This document shows positions 38,910-46,781 of a stretch of DNA of 50,512 bases, in pieces. Every line of letters begins with the position of its first letter. The first letter of the stretch is position 1. A model generated the notes under the pieces. The model searched no databases. It was given only the letters and a program-made list of their open reading frames with translations, and was not told the origin of the DNA. The position numbers and the translations under genes were made by a program. The stretch covers positions 1-50,512 of the forward strand of contig DAOWCY010000025.1 of the NCBI GenBank assembly GCA_030639305.1, given 5' to 3'. The DNA comes from JAGLQA01 sp023135565. Its GTDB lineage: Bacteria > Acidobacteriota > Aminicenantia > UBA2199.

Positions 38910-40322
38910 ATGGCTGAATTAAACATAAAAGAAATAGCTAAAGTCATACAGGGTGAAGTCTTGAACGCCGCTGAAAATCTGATTTTCCGGCACTATCATT
39001 TCGACACCCGCTTAATCGAAGCAGGCCACACCCTCTTCTTTGCGTTAAAATCGGAACAAAACGACGGTCACCGCTTTGTCGATCGATTACAAGACAAGAA
39101 AAAAAATAATTTAGCCGCGGTGGTGTCCAGGGAATTCGACTGCCAGGGCATCGGCATCCCCCTCATCCGCGTAAAAGACACCCTGGCGGCAGCCCATAAA
39201 CTGGCCGCCCATGTGCGGGAAAAGTTCCGCGCCGTAAAATATATCGGCATCACCGGCAGCGCCGGTAAAACCACCACCAAAGAGTTCGTCTATCAAATTT
39301 TGTCAAAAAAGGGGGCGGCGTCCGCACCCGATCACGTATACCGTTCCCACCTGAACTGGAACAACTGGATCGGCATGCCTTTTTCCATTTTGCAAATGAC
39401 CGGGGACGAGCAGTTCGCCGTTTTCGAACTGGCTATGAGCTATCCCGGCATCGGAGAAATCGACCTGCTGGCACAGATTCTAAAACCCGATGTGGCAGTG
39501 CTGCTGAACGTCTTCCCCACTCATTTGGAATTTCTTAAAACCCTGGAAAACGTAGCCACCGGCAAATCCGAAATCCTCAACTACTTAAGCTGCGACAGTG
39601 CTGCTTTTGTCAGCGGGGATTCCGAACTTATCCTCGAAAAAACAGCCTCCAAAAAAGGGCGCAAAATCTATTTCGGCCATAACCCGGAAACCAACGACAT
39701 CATTTTAAAAGAAATCATTCGCGATAATGATACGACAAAAATGATCATCGACTTTTTCGGTATCACGGGCGAGTTTACTACCCACATCGTCAACCGCGTA
39801 CATATCGAGAACCTCTTTGCCGCCATCGTTGTAGCCCACCACTTAGGGCTGAAACATTTCGAAATCCAGGCGGCCCTACAAGAGATCAAACCCCTCAGCG
39901 GCCGGGGCGACATTAATACATACAAAGATTTCACTATAATAGACGAGACCTATAATTCCAACCCGGCAGCGGTGAAAGTAACCTTAGACTGGATAGATAA
40001 AGAATACACAGGAGCCAAAATCGCCGTTTTGGGCGACATGCTGGAATTGGGCGAAAAAGAAGACGATTATCACATTGAGATAGGAAATTTCTTTTCCGGT
40101 TTGAATTTCGACAGGTTGATTACCGTAGGACGGCGGGCCTTAAAAATCGCTGCCGGGGCGGAAGCCGCCGGTTTTAAGTCCCTGGCTATCGAGAGTTTCG
40201 ATAATTCTAAAGAAGCCGGTATTTTTTTAAAAGAAGCCGCCGGTGGAGGCAGTGTAATATTATTCAAAGCGTCGCGGGGCATCCGCCTGGAAGAGGCATT
40301 AAAGGAGTTCACCGGTGAGTAA
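38910..40322 (+). CDS. murF: UDP-MurNAc-tripeptide:D-Ala-D-Ala ligase MurF
   Basis: A 470-residue Mur ligase that attaches D-Ala-D-Ala to the UDP-MurNAc-tripeptide. The ATP site is YIGITGSAGKTTTKEFVYQI (about 110-129); HLNWNNWIGMPFSILQM and VFELAMSYPGIGEIDLLAQI are typical MurF phrases, and IIDETYNSNPAAVKVTLDWI (about 346-365) is the C-terminal-domain signature. ATG at 38910 is 11 bases after the R2-borne GGAGG. The 3' end (from 40284) is duplicated at 40423. mraY would be expected next, but is absent. Confidence 0.95.
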   Translation: MAELNIKEIAKVIQGEVLNAAENLIFRHYHFDTRLIEAGHTLFFALKSEQNDGHRFVDRLQDKKKNNLAAVVSREFDCQGIGIPLIRVKDTLAAAHKLAAHVREKFRAVKYIGITGSAGKTTTKEFVYQILSKKGAASAPDHVYRSHLNWNNWIGMPFSILQMTGDEQFAVFELAMSYPGIGEIDLLAQILKPDVAVLLNVFPTHLEFLKTLENVATGKSEILNYLSCDSAAFVSGDSELILEKTASKKGRKIYFGHNPETNDIILKEIIRDNDTTKMIIDFFGITGEFTTHIVNRVHIENLFAAIVVAHHLGLKHFEIQAALQEIKPLSGRGDINTYKDFTIIDETYNSNPAAVKVTLDWIDKEYTGAKIAVLGDMLELGEKEDDYHIEIGNFFSGLNFDRLITVGRRALKIAAGAEAAGFKSLAIESFDNSKEAGIFLKEAAGGGSVILFKASRGIRLEEALKEFTGE

Positions 40323-40461
40323 CTACAAAGCGCTAATCATCGGAAGTATACCCCTAATGAAAAGTTTTGTGGGGGTGCAGGGGGCAGTTTTCCAAAAGAG
40401 CCCCCTGCCCGCCGGAGGCAGTCGCCTCGAAGAGGCGTTAAAGGAGTTCACCGGTGAGTAA
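40284..40461 (+). repeat. Duplicated murF-murD junction flanking an R2 unit
   Basis: 40284-40322 and 40423-40461 are 39-base direct repeats with two differences (AAAGGAGTTCACCGGTGAGT core). The first contains the true murF stop, with a leftover GTGAGTAAC start at 40315; the second contains the true murD ribosome site and GTG start. Between them is R2, with stem GCAGGGGGC (40377-40385) and GCCCCCTGC (40400-40408) and CCGCCGGAGGCA. Confidence 0.85.
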
Positions 40462-41848
40462 AAACAAAACAGCGGCAGTATTGGGATTCGGCGTTACAGG
40501 GCGCGCCTTGCTGGATTTCCTGCTGCAAAACCCCACTTGCCGGGAGAAGTACGACAAAATATTTTTATATAACGATTACCCTATAAAAGACAAAGAAAAA
40601 ATGCAGTTTTATCAGGCGAGAGGAGTAAAATTCCTCTCCGGGAGAGAAAAGTTTGCCGGGCTCGAGCAGGCAGGGGTAATCATCTTGAGTCCGGGGATCA
40701 ACAGCAGGGATTCCAGGTTCGACAGTATACGGAAGAAAGGGGGCGAGATCCTTTCGGAAATCGAATTTTCTTCCCGTTTCTTTCACGCCAGGGTGGTCTC
40801 GGTTACCGGGACCAATGGAAAATCAACCACAGTCAGCCTCCTGCATCATATCTTAAAAGAGAACGGTTTTAACAGCCTCTTATTAGGTAACATAGGTAAG
40901 CCGCTGATTTCAGAAGTGGACAATATATCTAAAGATGCAATAGTTGTATTGGAACTTTCCAGTTTCCAGTTGGAAGAGATTGTCGAATTCAAATCCCATA
41001 TTGCCCTGCTGCTTAACGTTACACCCGATCACCTGGACAGATACTCGAGTCCGGCAGACTACTTTTCCGCCAAACAAAATATTTTCAAAAACCAGGACGA
41101 AAAGGATTACATGGTATTAAACCGCGACGATCCGCTGATCAAGGCAAAAGTGTTTGATTTCGGTCCCGGTATACAAACCTGGTTTTCCATGAGCGGCTCC
41201 GAGATGAAAGGACGCGGCGGCGCCTATTTGGAAAATGACGCCATTGTCCTGAAGACAAGGGCCCGCATAAAAAGAATTTCCTTAAAGAACAATCCCTTAA
41301 GGGGGCTGCACAATTTGCAGAATATCCTGGCCGCCGTTACTGCCGCCGCTATCCTAAAAGTAGACGTCAAAGGCATCGAAGCTGGCATAGCCAGCTTTAA
41401 AGGTCTGCCGCACCGCATGGAAGCGGCGGGAAAAGTCGGCCCGGTGGAGTTTATCAACGACTCCAAAGCCACCAATGTAGACGCTGCGTTAAAATCTATT
41501 TCCAGTATAAACGGCGAATTAGTCTTGATATTAGGCGGCAAAGACAAAGGAGGTGACTTCGAACTATTAGAAACCCCGATAAAAAAGAAAGCGAACAAAG
41601 TGCTTTTAGTAGGAGCCGCGGCAGAGACTATCTACGATCAACTGCCTCACAGCAAAGAAAAAATAATCTTCGTGAAAGATTTTGCCGAAGCCGTGCCGGT
41701 AGGCTACTCACATTTAAAAGAGAGCGGCGGCACGGTATTGTTGGCCCCCGGGTGCGCCAGTTTCGACATGTTCGACAACTTCGAGCACAGGGGCGAGGTT
41801 TTTAAACAGGAAGTGCGTACTTTGCAGGAGAAAATAGCCCATGGTTAA
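40454..41848 (+). CDS. murD: UDP-MurNAc-L-Ala:D-Glu ligase MurD
   Basis: A 464-residue Mur ligase adding D-glutamate. It shows the N-terminal nucleotide fold (KTAAVLGFGVTGRALLDFLL), the ATP site VVSVTGTNGKSTTVSLLHHI (about 114-133), LELSSFQLEEI and NVTPDHLDRYSSPADY. The C-terminal domain has FINDSKATNVDAALKSI (about 335-351) and LLAPGCASFDMFDNFEHRG. It starts with GTG at 40454, eight bases after AAGGAG, in the second copy of the duplicated junction. It overlaps ftsW by eight bases. Confidence 0.95.
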   Translation: MSKNKTAAVLGFGVTGRALLDFLLQNPTCREKYDKIFLYNDYPIKDKEKMQFYQARGVKFLSGREKFAGLEQAGVIILSPGINSRDSRFDSIRKKGGEILSEIEFSSRFFHARVVSVTGTNGKSTTVSLLHHILKENGFNSLLLGNIGKPLISEVDNISKDAIVVLELSSFQLEEIVEFKSHIALLLNVTPDHLDRYSSPADYFSAKQNIFKNQDEKDYMVLNRDDPLIKAKVFDFGPGIQTWFSMSGSEMKGRGGAYLENDAIVLKTRARIKRISLKNNPLRGLHNLQNILAAVTAAAILKVDVKGIEAGIASFKGLPHRMEAAGKVGPVEFINDSKATNVDAALKSISSINGELVLILGGKDKGGDFELLETPIKKKANKVLLVGAAAETIYDQLPHSKEKIIFVKDFAEAVPVGYSHLKESGGTVLLAPGCASFDMFDNFEHRGEVFKQEVRTLQEKIAHG

Positions 41849-42947
41849 AGATTCTAAAATCGACAAACCCTTACTTGCCGTTATCGGCCTGCTCACTTTC
41901 TTAGGCCTGATAATGGTGTACAGCACCACCATGATACTGGCAAAGGAGAAATACGGCGACAGTTTCTTTTATCTTAAAAAGCACCTGCTGTTTTTAGGCA
42001 TCGGGCTGATTTTTTTTCTTATTATCGCACTGTTAAAATACCCGCTCTACTTAAACCAAAAATTTGTTTTTATTACATTTGCAATCATCACAGCGGCTCT
42101 GGTGCTGGTTTTTTTCTCCGGAAAGATGAACAACAGTTACCGCTGGATTCGCTTTATGGGTTTTTCGGCGCAGCCCTCGGAATTTGCCAGGATTGCGGTG
42201 GTCCTGTACCTATCTTATATATTGGGCAAAAAGTTGGACGATGTGAACAACATCAGGAAACTATCTTTTTATTTGATTCCTTTTTTCATCGTAGAAATCC
42301 TGATCTTGAAAGAACCCGATATAGGGAATTTCTTATTAATCTTTATGATGTTGATCGTTTTGCTTTTTGTGTCCGGGTTGAAGATAAGGTATTTTTTCTC
42401 CATTGCCGTGTTTATGGCCCCGGTGTTATACTTAGTGGTAAAAATGAACCCGGAAAAAATGAAAAGGGTATTGGCTTTTTTACACCCGGAAGATTATATT
42501 TCCACTTTTAGTTTCCAGGCCACCCAATCTATTTATGCCATCGGCTCCGGGGGCATCTTCGGCCAGGGATTAGGAAATTCTACCCAGAAATTATATTTCC
42601 TCCCCTATCCCTACTCCGACTTTATTTTTTCTATTATAGGAGAGGAATTAGGGCTTTTAGGCGCTTTATCGGTAGTATCGCTCTTTTTTATTTTTCTCTT
42701 ACGGGGTTTAAACATCGCCAAACTTTCGGGAAATAAACAAACCTATCTTTTAGTAGTAGGATTGACTTTTTTAGTGGTAATGCAAGCCATGATCCACATC
42801 TCGGTGGCGTTAGGTTTATTCCCCACCAAAGGTATCACCCTGCCTTTTATCTCCAATGGCGGCAGCTCGCTGATATCGAGCCTTATCACCGCCGGGATTA
42901 TCGTGAATGTATCCCGGCACAGGAGGACCGTATTTGTAAATGATTGA
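41841..42947 (+). CDS. ftsW: Septal peptidoglycan polymerase FtsW
   Basis: A 368-residue SEDS-family glycosyltransferase with about ten membrane helices, which polymerises lipid II at the septum with FtsI. It shows LTFLGLIMVYSTTMILA (about 17-33), NNSYRWIRFMGFSAQPSEFA (about 97-116), KEPDIGNFLLIFMM and, near the C-terminus, GLFPTKGITLPFISNGGSS (about 324-342), all characteristic. Synteny favours FtsW over RodA. It overlaps murD and murC by eight bases each. murG, often located between ftsW and murC, is missing. Confidence 0.95.
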   Translation: MVKDSKIDKPLLAVIGLLTFLGLIMVYSTTMILAKEKYGDSFFYLKKHLLFLGIGLIFFLIIALLKYPLYLNQKFVFITFAIITAALVLVFFSGKMNNSYRWIRFMGFSAQPSEFARIAVVLYLSYILGKKLDDVNNIRKLSFYLIPFFIVEILILKEPDIGNFLLIFMMLIVLLFVSGLKIRYFFSIAVFMAPVLYLVVKMNPEKMKRVLAFLHPEDYISTFSFQATQSIYAIGSGGIFGQGLGNSTQKLYFLPYPYSDFIFSIIGEELGLLGALSVVSLFFIFLLRGLNIAKLSGNKQTYLLVVGLTFLVVMQAMIHISVALGLFPTKGITLPFISNGGSSLISSLITAGIIVNVSRHRRTVFVND

Positions 42948-44334
42948 ATACAGCAGGATAAAAAAGATTCATTTCGTAGGCATCGGCGGTTCCGGCATGT
43001 CCGGCATAGCGGAAGTTTTGTATAACATGGGTTTCGAGGTAACCGGCTCCGACATAGCCGAAAGCGGCATGGTGAAACGGTTAAAGGCTTTAGGTATCGA
43101 GGTGTTCTTAGGCCACCGCGGAGAAAATGCGGCCAATGCCGAAACCCTGGTTTTTTCCAGCGCCGTAAAAAAAGATAACCTGGAAGTGGCGGAAGCGCTG
43201 AGAAGAAAAATCCCCGTTATCCCGCGGGCCGAAATGCTGGCCGAACTGATGCGGCTCAAGTTTGCCATTGCCGTTGCCGGCACTCATGGAAAAACCAGCA
43301 CCACCTCCATGCTGGCGGCCATCTTAGATAGAGCGGGAAAAGACCCCACCTACGTAGTGGGCGGACAGTTAAAAACCGGCGAAAGCGGCGCCCGGTTGGG
43401 AAAATCCGATTATTTAATAGCCGAAGCCGATGAATCGGACGGCAGTTTTTTGCAGTTGTTTCCCACATTGGCGGTAATCACCAATATCGAGGACGACCAC
43501 TTAGATTACTATGATAACATGGATAATTTGTTGACTGCTTTTAAAGAATTCGCCAACAAAGTGCCTTTTTACGGTTCTGTTATTTTGAACCGAAACTGTG
43601 AAAACACCCGGCTGATCACCCCCCACATCAACAAACGCATGATCACCTACAGTATATCTAAAGACGCCGATATCCAGGCCAAAAATATCGAAACCACGGC
43701 TTTTTCCGCTGCTTTCGATCTATTCGTCCACGGCAAAAACCGGGGCCGGGTAAAACTAAATGTCGGCGGCCGGCACAACGTGTCCAACGCCTTAGCCGCC
43801 ATCGCAGTCTGCTTAGAGATCGGCCTCGATATAGACGCCATAACAGACGGCCTAACGCACTTTTCGCTGCCTGAAAGGCGGCTCCAGGTGCTTTTTTTCA
43901 ATAAAGACTACGTTGTATTAGACGACTATGCCCACCACCCCACGGAGATCGAAGCCACCCTCAAAACCCTGGACAGCGGCGAATTTAAAAGGGTAATTGC
44001 CGTTTTCCAACCGCACCGCTATACGCGCTTAGGAATCCTGTTGGATAAATTTGCCTCTTCTTTTGCCCTGGCCGACCGTTTAATTATCGCGCCCCTGTAC
44101 GCAGCCAACCAGGAAATCATCGAATCCGTCAGCAGCCGGGTCCTATATGAAAAGATCAGGCATGACGGCATGCAGGGTAAACTAAAGGAAGTCCTTTGTA
44201 TAGAGGATTTCTCCGGCATCCTCGAGTATTTAAACCGGGAAATAAAAAAAGGCGATGCCGTAGTATTTTTAACTGCCGGGAACCTGACCCAAACGGCCCA
44301 TGAATTTGCCGCCCGGTTAAAAAAAGGAGGTTAA
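42940..44334 (+). CDS. murC: UDP-MurNAc:L-Ala ligase MurC
   Basis: A 464-residue Mur ligase adding the first L-alanine. It shows KIHFVGIGGSGMSGIAEVLY (about 9-28), the ATP site AVAGTHGKTSTTSMLAAILD (about 111-130), ADESDGSFLQLFPTLAVITN and, in the C-terminal domain, VLDDYAHHPTEIEATLKTL and AVFQPHRYTRL. Length is normal, so there is no MurB or Ddl fusion; those genes, which often follow, are absent. It overlaps ftsW by eight bases. Confidence 0.95.
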   Translation: MIEYSRIKKIHFVGIGGSGMSGIAEVLYNMGFEVTGSDIAESGMVKRLKALGIEVFLGHRGENAANAETLVFSSAVKKDNLEVAEALRRKIPVIPRAEMLAELMRLKFAIAVAGTHGKTSTTSMLAAILDRAGKDPTYVVGGQLKTGESGARLGKSDYLIAEADESDGSFLQLFPTLAVITNIEDDHLDYYDNMDNLLTAFKEFANKVPFYGSVILNRNCENTRLITPHINKRMITYSISKDADIQAKNIETTAFSAAFDLFVHGKNRGRVKLNVGGRHNVSNALAAIAVCLEIGLDIDAITDGLTHFSLPERRLQVLFFNKDYVVLDDYAHHPTEIEATLKTLDSGEFKRVIAVFQPHRYTRLGILLDKFASSFALADRLIIAPLYAANQEIIESVSSRVLYEKIRHDGMQGKLKEVLCIEDFSGILEYLNREIKKGDAVVFLTAGNLTQTAHEFAARLKKGG

Positions 44335-44340
44335 CCATTT

Positions 44341-45333
44341 ATGAGTAGAGCAGCCGGCATCGGGTTAAAAAGCGAAGGCGATTTCTTCAGGAGGCACAAT
44401 AACCGCAGCTTGAGCAAACAGAAGCGGATCAAATCTATCAAGTTGAAAGGCTTCCACCTTGCTTTAATCCTGATTATATTTGCTACTGCCGGATTGGCTG
44501 CTTTCAAAGCAGGTCAATTTTTTATGACCTGGAAAGAATTCAAAGTCAAGTCTTTCAAGCTGCTTAACCCTCCCCCTTCGGGCGCGGATGAATTAAAAGA
44601 GATGTTAAAAAAATACAGCACCAACATATTTAGCCTCAGTTTAACCGGCCTGCGCCGGGAGCTTTTGACATTGAGGGAGGTCAAGGATGTCGCCCTAAGC
44701 AGGAATTTGCCCGCGGCCATCGAGATAAGGTTTTATTTAAGGAAGCCTGTTTTCCAGGTTTTGACGGCCCATAAAAATAACAGCGCCGGGAACAAAAGAA
44801 GTAGAAAAAAAAACACCGGGAAACAAAATCCCGGCCGCGAAAACATGAATAGATATAGATATGATATTATCGACAATGAAGGCGTCGTTTTATACTCCAC
44901 TCAAGAGAAAAAGCAGGGCCTGTTGACCATTAAAAATATAGGTGAAGGAGAATGGCGGAAAATCCTGCCCTACACAGTTGAGTTGAACAGGATCAAGGAG
45001 TCCGTGGAATATATCGGATTAAAGAAACCCTACGGTCTTTTGTTAAAACTAAAGGGGATAAAGGAGTTCTTTTATCCCGGGGAGAGTAATTTTGCTTATA
45101 AGATTAATTATTATTTAAAACTGAAGCGACTGCATTTATTAAAGAAGTACAGGATAAAGTATGTTGATCTGCGGTTTGAGAACAGGTTCTACTTCGAGCA
45201 CGAACCCGAAGCGGGCACGGGGGCGGGCCCGCAGTCCATGAACGGGGACGAAACGATTTCTTCACGAGTAGAAAATCTTCGCAAAAAAACAAGATTTTTC
45301 CCCATGAGAACTACAAAGGAGGCAAAGAGTTAA
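44341..45333 (+). CDS. ftsQ: FtsQ/DivIB cell division protein with repeat-derived tail
   Basis: A 330-residue bitopic protein: basic cytoplasmic part (about 1-35), membrane helix GFHLALILIIFATAGLAAFK (about 36-55), a POTRA-like domain (about 65-140; LREVKDVALSRNLPAAIEIR) and a FtsQ beta domain. It contains a charged insert, KNNSAGNKRSRKKNTGKQN (about 145-163), unusual in FtsQ. The conserved part ends near YVDLRFENRFYF (about 283). The last 28-30 residues (DETISSRVENLRKKTRFFPM and following) are encoded by repeat R4. FtsQ links FtsL/FtsB to FtsI/FtsW. It lies six bases after murC and one base before ftsA. Confidence 0.88.
   Translation: MSRAAGIGLKSEGDFFRRHNNRSLSKQKRIKSIKLKGFHLALILIIFATAGLAAFKAGQFFMTWKEFKVKSFKLLNPPPSGADELKEMLKKYSTNIFSLSLTGLRRELLTLREVKDVALSRNLPAAIEIRFYLRKPVFQVLTAHKNNSAGNKRSRKKNTGKQNPGRENMNRYRYDIIDNEGVVLYSTQEKKQGLLTIKNIGEGEWRKILPYTVELNRIKESVEYIGLKKPYGLLLKLKGIKEFFYPGESNFAYKINYYLKLKRLHLLKKYRIKYVDLRFENRFYFEHEPEAGTGAGPQSMNGDETISSRVENLRKKTRFFPMRTTKEAKS
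45247..45313 (+). repeat. R4 repeat inside the 3' end of ftsQ
   Basis: GACGAAACGATTTCTTCACG, AGAAAATCTTCGCAAAAAAA and AAGATTTTTCCCCATGAG match the R4 copies at 38722-38787 and 9843-9883. Here the repeat is translated as the C-terminal tail of FtsQ. Confidence 0.8.
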
Positions 45334-45334
45334 G

Positions 45335-46555
45335 ATGAAGAATAATTATTTAGTAGGGATAGATATCGGCACCAAGAAGATCGCCACCATCATCGGTGAA
45401 GTGAAAACCAGTGAAGAGAAAGAAGAACTTGAAATCATCGGTTATGGAATCGCTGAATCCAACGGCATGCGCAAAGGCGTCATAGTAGACATGAACAGCA
45501 CCGTGGCAGACATCAAAAAATCGGTAAAAGATGCGGAATTAACCGCCGGTGTAGAAGTGGAATCCGCCTATATTAATATTTCCGGCAGCCACATCCAGTC
45601 GATCAACGCCAAAGGGAGCATCAACATATCGGGCCGCAACCACGAAATCAGCAAAGAGGACATAGACCGGGCCGTCACTCACGGCAGCAGTATCATGCTG
45701 CCCAATGACAAAGACATTTTGCACGTACTGCCCCAGGAGTTCATCGTCGATTCCCAGGACGACATCAAGAATCCCATCGGCATGATCGGCGTCAACTTAG
45801 AAGTTTATATCCTCATCGTTACCATCTCCAGCGCCGCGGTGAAGAACCTGCTCACCTGCCTGAAAAAAGCCAAAATCGACGTGGTTAAAACCGTGTTGTC
45901 CCACATCGCCACAGCCGAAGCCGTCCTCACCCCGGATGAGAAGGAATTGGGCGTCGCACTCATCGATATCGGCGGCGGTACCAGCGATATAGCTGTTTTT
46001 GAAAAAGGGGCTTTAGCCTTTGCCTCCACCATCGGCGCCGGAGGTTACAATTTCACCAATGACCTGGCCATCGGCACGCGCACCCCCATAGACAAAGCCG
46101 AAAATATCAAACGCAAATACGGCTGCGGCACGGACCCTAACCTGAAAAACCAGAATATCGAGATACCCAGCATGGGCGGGAAAAAGCAGCGTTTAATTTC
46201 AGCCACTCTCCTGGCCGACATTTTAAGACCCCGGGCGGAAGAGATATTTGAAATGGTCAAACAGAAGATCGAAGACGAAGGTCTCGAAAATAAAATCAAT
46301 GCCGGTATTGTCATCACCGGCGGTTCTGCTGTACTCGACGGGTTACTGGAAATAGCGGATGAAATCTTCTCCGCCCCGGTACGAATCGGCAGGCCCTATG
46401 GCAGCGGCGGACTTATCGACAAAGTCAATACCCCCGATTTCGCCACCTCCGTGGGGCTGATAAAGTACGGCCTTTTGGACATGAAAGACAGGGGCGTGAT
46501 CAGCAATCAGCCGCAGAATCTTTTACAAAAACTTAAAGGATATTTTAATATATGA
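45335..46555 (+). CDS. ftsA: Cell division ATPase FtsA
   Basis: A 406-residue actin-like membrane tether of FtsZ. It shows YLVGIDIGTKKIATIIGEVK (about 4-23), LGVALIDIGGGTSDIAVFEK (about 205-224; phosphate-2 loop), INAGIVITGGSAVLDGLLEI (about 325-344) and, at the C-terminus, NLLQKLKGYFNI, the amphipathic membrane-targeting helix. Length is typical. ATG at 45335 is one base after the ftsQ stop; GGAGG lies some 15 bases upstream in the ftsQ end. Its TGA is overlapped by an ATG relic, then 226 bases of repeat separate it from ftsZ. Confidence 0.95.
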   Translation: MKNNYLVGIDIGTKKIATIIGEVKTSEEKEELEIIGYGIAESNGMRKGVIVDMNSTVADIKKSVKDAELTAGVEVESAYINISGSHIQSINAKGSINISGRNHEISKEDIDRAVTHGSSIMLPNDKDILHVLPQEFIVDSQDDIKNPIGMIGVNLEVYILIVTISSAAVKNLLTCLKKAKIDVVKTVLSHIATAEAVLTPDEKELGVALIDIGGGTSDIAVFEKGALAFASTIGAGGYNFTNDLAIGTRTPIDKAENIKRKYGCGTDPNLKNQNIEIPSMGGKKQRLISATLLADILRPRAEEIFEMVKQKIEDEGLENKINAGIVITGGSAVLDGLLEIADEIFSAPVRIGRPYGSGGLIDKVNTPDFATSVGLIKYGLLDMKDRGVISNQPQNLLQKLKGYFNI

Positions 46556-46781
46556 TAAATATTTTAAAACGAAACTTGAAAAGCAAGCCGTCCCACAGTG
46601 ACCCCCCCACGCCCGGGGAGGTAATTAGCAGCTCCGCTGCAGGAGCTTTAATAAAGCCATATAACGGCATCATTAGGCGGAGGTGCGCCGCACCCCCGCG
46701 GAGCGGCTCAGAGGGTGCACCCGCCGGGTGCTTTGTTTTTTTAGCAAACTTTCAAGAAGCAATATCATTAGGAGGTAACAA
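46556..46781. terminator. ftsA-ftsZ gap with repeat and terminator-like hairpin
   Basis: The gap is repeat-derived: ACGCCCGGGGAGG, AGCAGCTCCGCTGCAGGAGC and GCGGAGGTGCGCCGCACCCC. GCACCC (46717-46722), GCC, GGGTGC (46726-46731) and TTTGTTTTTTT (46732-46742) form an intrinsic-terminator-like structure that could lower ftsZ expression relative to upstream genes. AGGAGGT then precedes the ftsZ GTG. A short open frame from 46552 is not considered a gene. Confidence 0.55.

Noticed and set aside
38576..38917. Frame of 113 codons between murE and murF
   Set aside because: Consists of repeats R3, R4 and R2; only its ATGA overlap with murE is of interest.
40315..40360. Remnant of mraY between murF and murD
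   Set aside because: The short frame from GTG at 40315 resembles the murD start, not MraY; it is explained by the junction duplication.
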